Source: Methanocaldococcus bathoardescens
GTDB taxonomy: Archaea; AGJL01; Methanococci; Methanococcales; Methanocaldococcaceae
DNA length: 64,000 nt
Direction of reading: 5' to 3'
Assembly (NCBI RefSeq): GCF_000739065.1
Contig: NZ_CP009149.1
Location: 1,543,557 to 1,607,556 of the forward strand
The notes beneath the pieces are model-generated. The model saw only the letters and a program-made list of their open reading frames with translations. It was not told the origin of the DNA and made no database searches. This document shows, one piece after another, positions 18,232-28,027 of this stretch; position 1 is the stretch's first letter; each line of letters starts with the position of its first letter. Position numbers and translations under genes: made by a program.

Positions 18232-18948
18232 ATGAAAATAGTTTGGTGTATTACAGGGGCTGGGCATTTATTAAGAGAGAGTTTCCAAGTAATGAAAAAA
18301 TTAAAGGAAGAAATTGAAGATTTGAAGGTAACTACTTTAGTTTCAAGAGCAGGGGAAGAAGTTGTGAAGATGTATGGTTTGTTTGGGGAACTATATAATA
18401 TTTCCAATGGAAATTATTATGAAGAGCTAATTTTAGAGAGAGAACATCCGTATTCATCACCAATTACTGGAAGATTAAGCTTGGGAAAATATGATTACTT
18501 AATTTGTTCCCCAGCTTCTGGAAATACTGTTGCTAAGGTAGTTAATGGAATAGCTGACAGCTTAGTAACAAATGCTATTGCCCAAGCAGGAAAGGGGTTT
18601 GTTAAGTCTTTAATCGTGCCTGTTGATTATAAAGAAGGGATTGTTATAACAAAACTTCCATATTCAATAGACAAAAAGAAATGTAAGCTCTGTTTAAAAT
18701 GTATAAAAGTTTGTCCAAATGGTGCTATAGTTAAGAGAGAAGATTTTGTTGAGATATCACTACCTAAATGCTTAGGATGTGGAAATTGTAAAAAAGTTTG
18801 CCCATACAATGCAATAATTGAAGGAAAAGAGGTTAAGATGAGAGTTAGAAAAATAGATGCTGAAAATACAAGAAAATTAAAAGAATTGGAAGATGTTATT
18901 GTATTAAAGCATCCTTATGAGATTTTAGAGTTTTTTAAGATTAAATAA
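18232..18948 (+). CDS. Archaeoflavoprotein with two [4Fe-4S] clusters, DmrX-like dihydromethanopterin reductase
   Basis: 238 residues. N-terminal HFCD-type FMN-binding domain (WCITGAGHLL; ICSPASGNTVAK) followed by a ferredoxin domain with two complete CxxCxxCxxxCP motifs (CKLCLKCIKVCP and CLGCGNCKKVCP). This architecture matches the family named after the M. jannaschii member (MJ0208), whose relatives reduce dihydromethanopterin to tetrahydromethanopterin, the C1 carrier of methanogenesis. I infer the same role. Adjacent upstream to a CoA-biosynthesis gene. Confidence 0.88.
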   Translation: MKIVWCITGAGHLLRESFQVMKKLKEEIEDLKVTTLVSRAGEEVVKMYGLFGELYNISNGNYYEELILEREHPYSSPITGRLSLGKYDYLICSPASGNTVAKVVNGIADSLVTNAIAQAGKGFVKSLIVPVDYKEGIVITKLPYSIDKKKCKLCLKCIKVCPNGAIVKREDFVEISLPKCLGCGNCKKVCPYNAIIEGKEVKMRVRKIDAENTRKLKELEDVIVLKHPYEILEFFKIK

Positions 18949-18949
18949 A

Positions 18950-19408
18950 TTATTTTTTCTTTAATTTAATAATACATGTTTCAGCTGGCTTTAAATTCAT
19001 TTGATAACCTAATTTATATTTTAAAGTTTCACTTATAAATCCTATTAATAACCCACCCCAAGGACATGCTGTTCCTCCAAATTCATAGCCACAAATTCTT
19101 TTTGGACAGAGATTACATTTTGATATTTTTACAATAATTTCATCTCCTTCTTCATCTATTTCTATATTTGCAAAATTTAATTCTTTAAAAAATTTTTCAA
19201 TATCTTTAATATCTTTAAATTCATAACCTTCATTCATTGCATAAATTCCCAACTCCCTTCCAGCATAAGAACCTGCCATGTTACTTAAGCTTTGAGCCCC
19301 ATGTCCGGTAATTAACTTTAACCCTACAGAATATCCTATAATTACAGCTGAAGCTATAGAAGGGCATGGAGTGTTTCTTGTTCTTCTTATCTTATATAGA
19401 ACCACCAT
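18950..19408 (-). CDS. Small V4R-like cysteine protein of unknown function
   Basis: 152 residues. The second half has CNLCPKRICGYEF, TACPWGGLLIGFI and a final Cys (AETC), a pattern like V4R-type domains that bind small hydrophobic molecules or metal. The N-terminal half has GYSVGLKLITGHG and SYAGRELG. It is convergent with the flavoprotein gene and ends one base from it. Start: GGTGAT directly abuts the ATG, so the next codon (GTG, 19405) may be the real start. A clear promoter lies at 19456. Confidence 0.6.
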   Translation of the reverse strand: MVVLYKIRRTRNTPCPSIASAVIIGYSVGLKLITGHGAQSLSNMAGSYAGRELGIYAMNEGYEFKDIKDIEKFFKELNFANIEIDEEGDEIIVKISKCNLCPKRICGYEFGGTACPWGGLLIGFISETLKYKLGYQMNLKPAETCIIKLKKK

Positions 19409-19455
19409 ATCACCTATGTAGTATTACTTATACAGGTGTATGATAAAATAAATAA

Positions 19456-19473
19456 TTATATATATTTTTTCGG
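19456..19473 (-). promoter_or_regulatory. Archaeal promoter (BRE + TATA) for the V4R-like gene
   Basis: Minus strand: CCGAAAAAA followed by ATATATATAA. Expected start about 19430, roughly 20 bases before the ATG. Confidence 0.7.
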
Positions 19474-19576
19474 ACAATATTTGGACATTTTATTGAGTTT
19501 AAGTAAAAATATTTAGAATTTGAAGAAATTTAACTGAAATAATATAATAAAATTAAATTATTTAGGAGGGGTATTA

Positions 19577-19984
19577 ATGGAATTTATTATCAAAGCTAAA
19601 GGACATAAAAATGTCTCGGCAACTCATAAAACAACCTTGGAGATTACAAAAGAAGATTATTTAACACCAACTGGACATTGCATTATAGGAATAGAGGCAG
19701 ATAAATCTATGACTGATTTTAGTGAAGAATTTAAGGAAAAGCTTAGAAATGCTAAAAAAATAATTGTAGAGATTGAAGTTGAAGGAATAAAAGACACTAT
19801 AATTGGAGAGGGGCATAAAGATTTAATTTTAAATCATCCAACAGATATTGTTATTAGAAAGAGTAATTACATATGCCCAAGAACGTTAATGATTAATGCA
19901 AATAAATCAGCAAAAGATATTAATAGAGAGATAGTAAAAAAATTAAAAGAAGGGAAAGAGTTAATTTTTAAGATAATTGTCTAA
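19577..19984 (+). CDS. DUF371 family protein
   Basis: 135 residues. [17 protein letters not shown] and [17 protein letters not shown] are the family signature of DUF371, an archaeal family of unknown function; a beta-rich fold is likely. GGAGGGG precedes the ATG, one of the strongest ribosome binding sites here. The asd ribosome binding site overlaps its stop, so both belong to one operon. Confidence 0.85.
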   Translation: MEFIIKAKGHKNVSATHKTTLEITKEDYLTPTGHCIIGIEADKSMTDFSEEFKEKLRNAKKIIVEIEVEGIKDTIIGEGHKDLILNHPTDIVIRKSNYICPRTLMINANKSAKDINREIVKKLKEGKELIFKIIV

Positions 19985-19994
19985 AGGTGAAAAG

Positions 19995-21041
19995 ATGAAG
20001 ATAAAAGTTGGTGTCTTAGGAGCTACTGGAAGCGTGGGGCAGAGATTTGTCCAATTATTGGCAGACCACCCAATGTTTGAGTTAACAGCTTTAGCAGCAT
20101 CAGAGAGAAGTGCTGGGAAAAAGTATAAAGATGCATGCTACTGGTTCCAAGATAGAGATATTCCAGAAAATATAAAAGATATGGTTGTGATTCCAACAGA
20201 CCCTAAGCATGAAGCATTTGAAGATGTTGATATTGTCTTCTCAGCTCTACCTTCAGATTTAGCTAAAAAGTTTGAACCAGAATTTGCTAAGGAAGGTAAA
20301 TTGGTTTTCTCTAACGCATCAGCTTATAGAATGGAAGAAGATGTTCCATTAGTAATTCCTGAAGTTAATGCAGACCACTTAGAATTGATAGAAATTCAGA
20401 GAGAAAAGAGAGGATGGGATGGGGCAATTATAACAAACCCTAACTGCTCAACAATTTGTGCTGTCATAACATTAAAACCAATAATGGATAAATTTGGCTT
20501 AGATTCAGTAATTATAACAACATTGCAGGCAGTTAGTGGAGCAGGTTATAATGGCGTTCCTTCAATGGCAATTTTAGATAATTTAATTCCATATATTAAA
20601 AATGAAGAAGAAAAAATGCAAACAGAGAGCTTAAAGCTGTTAGGAACTTTAAAAGATGGTAAGGTTGAGTTTGCTAACTTTAAATTAAGTGCTTCATGTA
20701 ATAGAGTTGCAGTTATAGATGGGCATACTGAGAGCATATTTGTCAAAACAAAAGAAGGGGCTGAGCCAGAAGAGATAAAAGAGGTTATGGACAAATTTGA
20801 CCCATTAAAAGACTTAAACCTTCCAACCTATGCTAAACCAATTGTTATTAGGGAAGAGATAGATAGACCACAACCAAGATTGGACAGAAATGAAGGAAAT
20901 GGAATGAGTATTGTTGTTGGTAGAATCAGAAAAGACCCAATATTTGATGTTAAATACACTGCGTTAGAGCATAACACAATTAGAGGAGCTGCTGGGGCAA
21001 GTATATTAAATGCTGAATACTTTGTTAAAAAATACTTATAA
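19995..21041 (+). CDS. asd: Aspartate-semialdehyde dehydrogenase
   Basis: 348 residues. Reduces aspartyl phosphate to aspartate semialdehyde for Lys, Thr and Met synthesis. [17 protein letters not shown] binds NADP; the catalytic Cys is in TNPNCSTIC (about 151); a His in GHTESIFVK (about 243) is the acid-base. The start at 19995 follows GGTGAAAAG; the frame extends to 19977 but that overlaps the previous gene and the binding site. Confidence 0.97.
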   Translation: MKIKVGVLGATGSVGQRFVQLLADHPMFELTALAASERSAGKKYKDACYWFQDRDIPENIKDMVVIPTDPKHEAFEDVDIVFSALPSDLAKKFEPEFAKEGKLVFSNASAYRMEEDVPLVIPEVNADHLELIEIQREKRGWDGAIITNPNCSTICAVITLKPIMDKFGLDSVIITTLQAVSGAGYNGVPSMAILDNLIPYIKNEEEKMQTESLKLLGTLKDGKVEFANFKLSASCNRVAVIDGHTESIFVKTKEGAEPEEIKEVMDKFDPLKDLNLPTYAKPIVIREEIDRPQPRLDRNEGNGMSIVVGRIRKDPIFDVKYTALEHNTIRGAAGASILNAEYFVKKYL

Positions 21042-21156
21042 ATTAAAAAATCTTTTTTTATTTCCATTTCATATTTCTTAGAATTTCTTCAGCTATTTTT
21101 GCTTGAGTATATCTCAATCATATTAAGATTATATTATAAGATATAAGGTGTAAAAA

Positions 21157-21708
21157 ATGCAACCATATTTTACTATTAAAGATTTGGTAGAATTCATTAA
21201 CATTAAAGATGATGCAAAAGGCCAAATTTTTGAATTAATAGTTTGGCTAGCTTTAAGAGAAGAATTTGAATTAGAAAAATGTGAGTTATTTGATTTTAAA
21301 ATTAAAGGGACTAAAACTTATATTGAATGTAAGTATAACTCATTACTCTACCCCAACAGATACAATAAAGAATATTGTCAAGTTTATGGAATACTAAAAA
21401 AATATCTTGATGGAGAGTTAGAAAGAATTTATCTTGCAACTACAAAACAAGTAAAAGTAGGAACTAAAGGACTTAAAAAATTAATTAAGAAATATAATAT
21501 AAACGGGTTTAGGTTTTACATTTACGAACTCGATATTTTATATTTTGCAAAACAGGCAATAGTATCTCTACCAATACCTTCAAATATGGTAAATTATTTG
21601 ATATCTCTACCTGACAACGAATTTTTAAAAGAAGCTGAGAAAATAATTCAAAGATATGAAGAAAAAATAAATAATGAAGCACTGATGATATTACGCAATA
21701 TTGGATAA
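21157..21708 (+). CDS. Predicted PD-(D/E)XK nuclease-like protein
   Basis: 183 residues. Residues 20-70 contain KGQIFELIVWLAL, then FDFKIKGTKTYIECKYN: the E-x-K pair (IECK) with an upstream Asp and a helix carrying FE fits the core of restriction-endonuclease-like folds. No methyltransferase or other defence gene is next to it. AAGGTG lies 7 bases before the ATG. The annotation is inference from one motif; it could be a Holliday-junction or repair-type nuclease. Confidence 0.6.
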   Translation: MQPYFTIKDLVEFINIKDDAKGQIFELIVWLALREEFELEKCELFDFKIKGTKTYIECKYNSLLYPNRYNKEYCQVYGILKKYLDGELERIYLATTKQVKVGTKGLKKLIKKYNINGFRFYIYELDILYFAKQAIVSLPIPSNMVNYLISLPDNEFLKEAEKIIQRYEEKINNEALMILRNIG

Positions 21709-21737
21709 ATATATTGACTGTATGGATAAAAGATAGG

Positions 21738-23153
21738 TTATTCTCTTCCCAATATCTTTTCAAACTTAACTTCAGTTGGATATTCTCCAGTTACACAAGC
21801 TAAACATAAATCTTTTCTACCTATTGCTTTAACTAATCCCTCCAATGATAAATATCCAATAGAATCTACTCCAATAGCTTTTCCTATCTCTTTTTCTGTT
21901 TTATTTGAAGCAATAAGTTCTTTTTTAGTTGCCATGTCTATACCATAATAGCAAGGAGATATAATTTTAGGACTTCCTATTCTTAGATGCACTTCCTTTG
22001 CTCCAGCCTTTCTAACCATATTTACAATCCTTCTTGAAGTAGTACCTCTAACAATACTATCATCAACTAAAACAACCCTCTTCCCTTCTAATACACTTTT
22101 TACTGGACTTAACTTTAACCTTACAGCCAACTCTCTCTCATTCTGTGAAGGTAGAATAAAAGTCCTTCCAACATATCTGTTTTTTATTAAACCTTCATAG
22201 TATGGAATCCCTGACTCTTCAGAAAACCCTAAGGCAAACGCTACACCAGAATCTGGAATTGGAGATACAACATCAGCATCTACTGGATGTTCTTTAGCCA
22301 AAATCTTTCCAATTCTTTTTCTAACCTTATAGACGCTAACCCCATCAATTGTTGAGTCAGGTCTTGCAAAATACACATACTCAAACATACATGTTGTAGC
22401 TCCATTATATATGCATGGAACATTAGCATTTACAGGATTGTATTCAGAAACATCATAATCCAATTTATGAGATATCATTTCACCATTTTTAATTTCAATA
22501 ATCTCTCCTGGTTCTACATCCCTAATAAATTCAGCATCTAAGGTTGTTAATGCACAATCCTCAGATGATATGTAAATATTGCTCTCATCTCTTCCAATAC
22601 ACAATGGTTTAAAGCCCCATGGGTCTCTTACTGCTATTAAAGAATCATTAAACATTATTAAAAGTGAATAAGCACCTACAAGTTTTCTCAATGTATTTTT
22701 TATTGCTTCAATCTTATCAGATGTTTTTAACAACTCTCTAACTAAAAGTTGAGCTATAACTTCAGAGTCAGTTGAAGAAGTGAATATATGCCCCTTCATC
22801 TCTAATTCTCTTCTCAATTCATTTGAATTTACCAAATCTCCATTATGGGCTATAGCTATATTACCAAATGAGCTTTTAACAACAAACGGCTGGCAGTTCT
22901 CAACAGCCTTTCCTCCAGTTGTTGAATATCTTACATGTCCAATTCCAATGTATCCAAATAAGTTTTGCAATATCTCATTTTTAAAAACATCTGTAACTAA
23001 TCCAATATTTTTGTAATAGTGTATATTTTTTCCATCACTTGTAGCAATTCCAGCCCCTTCCTGTCCTCTGTGTTGTAAAGCAAACAACCCATAATAAATT
23101 TTCTTAGCTACGTTTAGTTTTTCATAAGAGTAGACTCCAAATATCCCGCACAT
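21738..23153 (-). CDS. purF: Amidophosphoribosyltransferase
   Basis: 471 residues. First step of purine synthesis: PRPP plus glutamine to phosphoribosylamine. Met is followed directly by the N-terminal nucleophile Cys (MCGIFGVYS). [16 protein letters not shown] is the PRPP loop. Cysteines in TTCMFEY, SPCYYG and CLAC sit where Fe-S-containing homologues hold a [4Fe-4S] cluster. I set the start at 23153 rather than 23195 because the catalytic Cys must be residue 2. Upstream of it on the same strand lies purM. Confidence 0.96.
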   Translation of the reverse strand: MCGIFGVYSYEKLNVAKKIYYGLFALQHRGQEGAGIATSDGKNIHYYKNIGLVTDVFKNEILQNLFGYIGIGHVRYSTTGGKAVENCQPFVVKSSFGNIAIAHNGDLVNSNELRRELEMKGHIFTSSTDSEVIAQLLVRELLKTSDKIEAIKNTLRKLVGAYSLLIMFNDSLIAVRDPWGFKPLCIGRDESNIYISSEDCALTTLDAEFIRDVEPGEIIEIKNGEMISHKLDYDVSEYNPVNANVPCIYNGATTCMFEYVYFARPDSTIDGVSVYKVRKRIGKILAKEHPVDADVVSPIPDSGVAFALGFSEESGIPYYEGLIKNRYVGRTFILPSQNERELAVRLKLSPVKSVLEGKRVVLVDDSIVRGTTSRRIVNMVRKAGAKEVHLRIGSPKIISPCYYGIDMATKKELIASNKTEKEIGKAIGVDSIGYLSLEGLVKAIGRKDLCLACVTGEYPTEVKFEKILGRE

Positions 23154-23249
23154 GTTAAAAACCCTTTTTAATTTTTTGTTGTTAGATTTAATCAATAAAT
23201 AAAAGAATAAAAAATTAAGTAGACTAAAAAGCTAAAATTAAAACTCTAT

Positions 23250-24302
23250 TTACTCTAATATGATGAACTTATCATTATACTTTACAACAGATTTGCCAAC
23301 AACCTTATTTCCATTAACTTCTAAGCTATCAACAACTCTACCTATTATCTGAGCTGGAATATTATATTTATTTGATATCTTTATAACTTTGTCAGCATCT
23401 TCTTCATCAACAATTACACAGAATCCAATACCCATATTAAATGTTCTAAACATCTCTTCATCTGGCACATTACCTAATCTTTGAATCTCCTTAAATATTG
23501 GCAATGGTTCTGGAAGGTTATCTATATAATAAGTTACTTTATCATTCAATCTTTTAAGCTTTCTAAAGCTACCTCCAGTTATGTGGGCTAAACCTTTAAC
23601 CTCTATATCTTTATCTCTAACCATCTCTAAAACTGGCTTCACATAAATTCTTGTTGGTGTTAAAAGCTCTTCAGCAACTGTTTTTCCATAAGAGAGTTTA
23701 TCATAAACATCCATCTTAGCTATGTCAAAAAATACTTTCCTTGCCAATGATAACCCATTGCTATGTATTCCAGAGCTTCTTAATCCAACAATTACATCTC
23801 CTGGTTTTACATCTTTTCCAGTTATGATTTCATCTTTTTTAACTATTGCTAAAACAGTCCCCGCTAAATCAATGCCTTTAATCATGTCTGGTAATGTTGC
23901 TGTCTCTCCACCAACTATGTTTATATTAGCCTCTTTAGCTCCTTCATTTAAACCTTTTCCTATTTGCTCAGCTATCTCTTCAGTTATATGTCCAACTGCT
24001 AAGTAATCAACCAAAGCAACTGGCTCTGCTCCAATACAGATGGCATCATTTACATTCATTGCTATCATGTCTATTCCAACTGTATCAAATTTATTAGCCA
24101 TTTCAGCAACTATCATCTTACTTCCAACACCATCTGTTGATAGAACTAAATAGTAATCTCCAAACTCTACTGCCCCTGCATAATGCAATCCTAACTCAGC
24201 AGGCTTTATATCAGTTCTTTTAAATGTTATCTGTGAAACTAAAGCTTTAATCACTCTATCTTCATGTGATATATCTACTCCTGCATCTTTGTAAGTAACC
24301 AT
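23250..24302 (-). CDS. purM: Phosphoribosylformylglycinamidine cyclo-ligase (AIR synthetase)
   Basis: 350 residues. Closes the imidazole ring in purine synthesis. DAGVDISHED, VLSTDGVGSKM and GIDMIAMNVNDAICIGAEP are the ATP-site signatures; HITGGSFRKL is in the C-terminal domain. 96 bases separate it from purF; the intervening AT-rich sequence shows no obvious promoter, so a purM-purF operon is plausible. Confidence 0.97.
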   Translation of the reverse strand: MVTYKDAGVDISHEDRVIKALVSQITFKRTDIKPAELGLHYAGAVEFGDYYLVLSTDGVGSKMIVAEMANKFDTVGIDMIAMNVNDAICIGAEPVALVDYLAVGHITEEIAEQIGKGLNEGAKEANINIVGGETATLPDMIKGIDLAGTVLAIVKKDEIITGKDVKPGDVIVGLRSSGIHSNGLSLARKVFFDIAKMDVYDKLSYGKTVAEELLTPTRIYVKPVLEMVRDKDIEVKGLAHITGGSFRKLKRLNDKVTYYIDNLPEPLPIFKEIQRLGNVPDEEMFRTFNMGIGFCVIVDEEDADKVIKISNKYNIPAQIIGRVVDSLEVNGNKVVGKSVVKYNDKFIILE

Positions 24303-24344
24303 AATATCTCCTCAGATTATTTTTTGCTTAAGAAACTTTATTTT

Positions 24345-25223
24345 TTATTTTTTTAATAAAACATTATCCCCTACATCGACACCAATATTTTCAGCAACAG
24401 GTCTGCATTTTGCCTTTAATATATAATAAACTGGCTTACCTATTCTATCTCCATATTCTGTTAAACTTTCATAATTACCCATTCCTTTGGCAATGATTAA
24501 ATCAGCACTTTCAAACTCTTTCAAAAATTCTTCTGAACACTCTTCTAAAATAATCCCAATGATATCTGAGCCAGTTGTTATAACCTTAGCTATCTCATCA
24601 ATTTTAGCTATCTTTGCATCTTCTAATGTTGCATCATTTAGAATTGGTTTTCCTTTAACTACTGCAACGATATCTTTATCATATTTTTTAATCTCTTCCA
24701 TTAAAACCCTATCAAAAATAATCTCTCCAGCGTTATCACATATGTACAAAATCTTTTTTATATCTTTATTCTTTAAATCATTTAAAAGCTCTTTGCTATT
24801 ATCTATCTTTAACTCTCCATTTAATGTATCTTCAATTAACTTTTCAATATTTATCTCTGTGCTGTAAGCCCCAAAATCTATAACGTTTCCTGCAATTGTT
24901 GCTAAAACCTTCTTTCTCAATCTCTCAAGCTCATCATCTGTATTACTCATCTCTCTAACTTTATCCAAATACTGTAAAGCTATTTTGTTTGCCTTCTCTT
25001 TCAAATTTTTATAAGGGTCGTTGTTATTACTAATTTTCTTTAAATATCTATGAACTATAGTCCCCATCCATGCCGGAACGGCATTTTCACCATAAACATC
25101 TTTAATAACTTCCATAGTGCTTTTTATTAATCTAAATTGCTCTCTCTCATCATCTGTTATTTCATTAGCAGCATCAACAACTTGTCTTATTATACAGATA
25201 GCACATTCTGGTCTTAACTTCAT
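24345..25223 (-). CDS. DUF89 family metal-dependent phosphatase
   Basis: 292 residues. N-terminal CAICIIRQ, then the active-site signature DNAGEIIFD (about 163), KGKPILND and KGMGNYESL (about 246). DUF89 proteins are divalent-metal phosphatases thought to clear damaged sugar or pantetheine phosphates. The N-terminal Cys pair (C7, C10) is typical of the microbial subfamily. 42 bases upstream of purM on the same strand. Confidence 0.88.
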   Translation of the reverse strand: MKLRPECAICIIRQVVDAANEITDDEREQFRLIKSTMEVIKDVYGENAVPAWMGTIVHRYLKKISNNNDPYKNLKEKANKIALQYLDKVREMSNTDDELERLRKKVLATIAGNVIDFGAYSTEINIEKLIEDTLNGELKIDNSKELLNDLKNKDIKKILYICDNAGEIIFDRVLMEEIKKYDKDIVAVVKGKPILNDATLEDAKIAKIDEIAKVITTGSDIIGIILEECSEEFLKEFESADLIIAKGMGNYESLTEYGDRIGKPVYYILKAKCRPVAENIGVDVGDNVLLKK

Positions 25224-25315
25224 ACTCTCACCATGAAATTTAAGAATTAGTAAGATTAGATAGTAAGATAAGTTATAAATAAATCTTCAAACTCTTAAAC
25301 AATACGGCGATAAAT

Positions 25316-25798
25316 ATGATTAACCTTGAACTATTTAAAGAATTCCTATTAAATCTTATAAAGGATTATGGGTATTTTGGGATATTTTTGGTAGGATTTT
25401 CTGAGCCAATATTTCAACCATTTCCCACTGAAATATTTATTGTAGCAGGTATTTTATTAGGATTGGATTGGAAGTTAGTTTGGATTGTTTCAACAGTTGC
25501 ATGCAATTTTGGGGCAGTAATTACCTATTTTCTCGCAAAAAAGTATGGGGAAAAGTTAATGTTAAAATTATTTGATGAAGAAAAAATAAGAAAAGGAACT
25601 CTTTATTTAAAAAAATGGGGAATTCTTGGCGTTATAGTTGTAAGCTTTACACCAATTCCTTTTGAGGTCATATGTTGGATTTGTGGTAGTTTTGAAATGC
25701 CATTTGAGAGATACATGATTGCGGTGTTTTTAAGTAGGTTAATTAAACATGGAATAGTTATTCTACCATTTATTTTAAAAGACCACATCCATTTTTGA
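25316..25798 (+). CDS. DedA/SNARE-associated family membrane protein
   Basis: 160 residues. YFGIFLVGFSEPIFQPFPTEIFIVAGILLG is split here as EPIFQPFPTE, the reentrant-loop motif of DedA proteins, followed by a helix with GAVITYFLAKKYG and another with FTPIPFEV-WICG. Four or so hydrophobic segments. The family moves lipids or supports proton-coupled membrane homeostasis. GGCGAT precedes the ATG. Confidence 0.85.
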   Translation: MINLELFKEFLLNLIKDYGYFGIFLVGFSEPIFQPFPTEIFIVAGILLGLDWKLVWIVSTVACNFGAVITYFLAKKYGEKLMLKLFDEEKIRKGTLYLKKWGILGVIVVSFTPIPFEVICWICGSFEMPFERYMIAVFLSRLIKHGIVILPFILKDHIHF

Positions 25799-25872
25799 TT
25801 AATATCAAATATAAAAAGTTTCATAAACAGAGATTTATATAAGGAACACAAACTATGGTTTGGTGATGAATT

Positions 25873-26121
25873 ATGTGTTTGGCAATTCCTTGTAAAGTTG
25901 TTGAGATTATAGAGGAAGATGGAGAAAAATATGCCATAGCTGAATATAAAGGAGTTAAGCAAAAGGCAAAATTAACACTTTTAGATAAAGAGGTTAAAAT
26001 AGGAGATTATATATTAATCCACACTGGCTATGCTTTAGAAGTTTTAAGTGAAGAAGATGCTAAATTAAGTTTAGAAGCATGGGAAGAGTTGTTTAAAGCA
26101 TTAGAAGAAATGGAACAATAA
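25873..26121 (+). CDS. hypC: Hydrogenase maturation chaperone HypC
   Basis: 82 residues beginning [12 protein letters not shown]; Cys2 is the conserved ligand that carries the Fe(CN)2CO unit to the hydrogenase large subunit with Hyp[21 protein letters not shown] is the usual middle. GGTGATGAATT precedes the ATG. Monocistronic here; hypA is 11 kb away. Confidence 0.96.
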
Positions 26122-26163
26122 AAATAGATTTTACAGAAAAAATATATTTAAATTTTTGCTCTT

Positions 26164-26352
26164 TTATTCTGGTTCAACTTTTACAGCTCCTGTTGGGCAA
26201 ACATCTTCACAAACTCCACAATAAGTGCAATCTTCAGGTCTTGCAACAACTACTTTATCTCCTTCAATTTCAAAAACTTCCATTGGGCAGTTATTTGCAC
26301 ATTCTGCACATTCAGCTCCTTTACATAAATTGTAATCTATTGTTACAGCCAT
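26164..26352 (-). CDS. Ferredoxin, 2x[4Fe-4S]
   Basis: 62 residues from ATG 26352, preceded by GAGGTGGT. The C-terminal cluster motif is canonical (CTYCGVCEDVCP). The N-terminal one is CKGAECAECANNCP, with four residues rather than two between the first two Cys. Small soluble electron carrier; partner unknown. A TATA-like TATTTATAG with CCGATAAC upstream (about 26415-26435, minus strand) may be its promoter. Confidence 0.93.
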   Translation of the reverse strand: MAVTIDYNLCKGAECAECANNCPMEVFEIEGDKVVVARPEDCTYCGVCEDVCPTGAVKVEPE

Positions 26353-26457
26353 TATTACCACCTCTAAAACTTAATAGTGGATTTAATTTAAAATTTAAAT
26401 TATGGTTTCTATTTTAACTATAAATAGTTATCGGAAAATTGTTAAAAAAATAAAAAT

Positions 26458-27402
26458 CTAAAACCTCCTTATATTTGGATTTACTATAGTTCTTTCTATG
26501 TTCCAAACCTCATTTAGCACATTTGAAGAGAGGGCTGCTCTTAAAAAAGGAACCTTGAAACTAACAGCTACATGTGCAAATGATGAGTTGTTTCCAAATA
26601 TTACTGGATAAAGCCCTTTATCCATAATATAATTTATATAGTAATACATCTCAGTTATTGTTCCCATCTCGTATGGGAAAACTTTAACAAAATCACTTTC
26701 TTCATAAATGCTATCTGTGCATAGGAATCCATCAAATTCTACAGGCTCTTCAACCTCTAAATAGTCAATTTGAGATAAATCTTTATCTCTAACAATCTCT
26801 TTTTTAGAACTAAGTCCCAATAATATATCTAAATCTTCATCTTCTTTAATTTCATCTATCAAATTCCTAATTTTTGGAATCTCATTAAATATATCTTTGC
26901 ATGTATATGCTCCATTAATATTTACAATACTATAATCTTCTGATAAAATATCTGCGAGTTTTAAATACAAATTAACTATATCCTCTATAGATTCTGCCAT
27001 AACTATTGGAATTAATTCATTTTTGTCTTTATCAACCAATACACCAGAAGCTACTATTGGTAAATCAGTTGTTAAAGCCCCTCCTAAGAATTTAAATAAG
27101 GGAATATCTAAGCTGTTTGAAGCTGCTCTTGCTACGCTAATAGAGATTCCCATTGCTACAGTAGGGTTATTAACTGATGTTTCACAAATTAATGTATCGA
27201 TGAAATCAATATCAGTTGCTGGATATCCAATAAGTTCTGGGGCTATGACATTCTCAACATCAGCTATTGCTTCTTCTGGATTATTAACTTCAATAATATC
27301 ATAGCCAATAGAAATATTTGTCATTGTTGTAATCATTACTTTAATTTTAGCTCCTTTAAAAACTTCTTTTGCACTTATTTTTTCAATAATAACATTTGTC
27401 AA
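26458..27402 (-). CDS. Degenerate enolase-like protein in ribosomal protein operon
   Basis: 314 residues, shorter than enolase (about 420). Enolase-like features: KISAKEVFKG, AMGISISVARAASNSLDIPLF close to the enolase substrate-lid helix, LEVEEPVEFDG, and VKVFPYEMGTITE matching VKxNQIGTLTE. The SHRSGE loop is replaced by FGNNSSF and the second catalytic Lys position appears as Arg (FLRAA). It sits just after rpoK, where archaea usually encode real enolase, so it is probably a catalytically dead paralogue. Start is TTG after GAGGTGGAT. Confidence 0.8.
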   Translation of the reverse strand: MTNVIIEKISAKEVFKGAKIKVMITTMTNISIGYDIIEVNNPEEAIADVENVIAPELIGYPATDIDFIDTLICETSVNNPTVAMGISISVARAASNSLDIPLFKFLGGALTTDLPIVASGVLVDKDKNELIPIVMAESIEDIVNLYLKLADILSEDYSIVNINGAYTCKDIFNEIPKIRNLIDEIKEDEDLDILLGLSSKKEIVRDKDLSQIDYLEVEEPVEFDGFLCTDSIYEESDFVKVFPYEMGTITEMYYYINYIMDKGLYPVIFGNNSSFAHVAVSFKVPFLRAALSSNVLNEVWNIERTIVNPNIRRF

Positions 27403-27436
27403 TTACATCCACCTCAATTAAAAAATAATTATAATT

Positions 27437-27613
27437 TTATGCCTTTATTGGTCTAATTGGTTTTAATGGAACTTTTCCTTGTTTAATTTCTTCATAAGCT
27501 ATTTTTAATGAGCTATCACATTTTGTTTCTATTGTTGCATAAGCTCCATTTGATATCTGCAAACTTCTTGCCCCCAATATTCTCGCAATTTCAAATTTTG
27601 TTAATTTCAACAT
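27437..27613 (-). CDS. rpoK: RNA polymerase subunit K (Rpb6 homologue)
   Basis: 58 residues, too short for many gene finders. Translation starts MLKLTKFEIARILGARSLQ and contains GAYATIETKCDSS and PLKPIRPIKA, the Rpb6/omega core that clamps the largest subunits. GAGGTGAG precedes the ATG. It follows tRNA-Pro and precedes the enolase-like gene in the operon. Confidence 0.94.
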   Translation of the reverse strand: MLKLTKFEIARILGARSLQISNGAYATIETKCDSSLKIAYEEIKQGKVPLKPIRPIKA

Positions 27614-27643
27614 CTCACCTCATAAAAATATATAAAAATTAAA

Positions 27644-27720
27644 TGGTGGGGCCGCCGGGACTTGAACCCGGGTCGCACGCCCCCCAAGCGCACAGGATGT
27701 CCAGGCTACCCCACGGCCCC
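27644..27720 (-). tRNA. tRNA-Pro (anticodon GGG)
   Basis: 77 nt with encoded CCA. Acceptor stem GGGGCCG/CGGCCCC, D loop AGCCTGGACA, anticodon loop TTGGGGG, T arm CCGGGTTCAAGTCCCGG. It lies inside the ribosomal protein operon between rpoN and rpoK, so it must be cut out of the long mRNA or have its own promoter. Confidence 0.94.
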
Positions 27721-27751
27721 ATAATTTTGGTAATGATTAAAAATTAAAATT

Positions 27752-27973
27752 TTATAAAAGCTTTTCATCATGAGCTATTATCTCATCAATAATCTCTTTT
27801 CCATCCTCACTTATTCTGTAAGAAACAAACATTCTTCTACAGCAATATTTTTTAATTCCTAAGTCATCTAAAACATCTTTTGGATTCTCCCCTTTTAAAA
27901 TTCTTTCTTTATACTCTTCAAAAACCTCAGCAATAACATTACCACAAGAAAAGCATCTTATAGGAAACATCAT
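27752..27973 (-). CDS. rpoN: RNA polymerase subunit N (Rpb10 homologue)
   Basis: 73 residues. Zinc-bundle protein: CFSCG at the N-terminus and KYCCRRM later supply the four Cys. GGTGAGAAAC precedes ATGATG; the first ATG (27973) is used, the second is equally possible. Member of the rps13-rpoK operon. Confidence 0.96.
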   Translation of the reverse strand: MMFPIRCFSCGNVIAEVFEEYKERILKGENPKDVLDDLGIKKYCCRRMFVSYRISEDGKEIIDEIIAHDEKLL

Positions 27974-28027
27974 GTTTCTCACCCAAATAAAAAGAAAAAA
28001 TAATATTTTTCCAAAAATGCAATGGAT

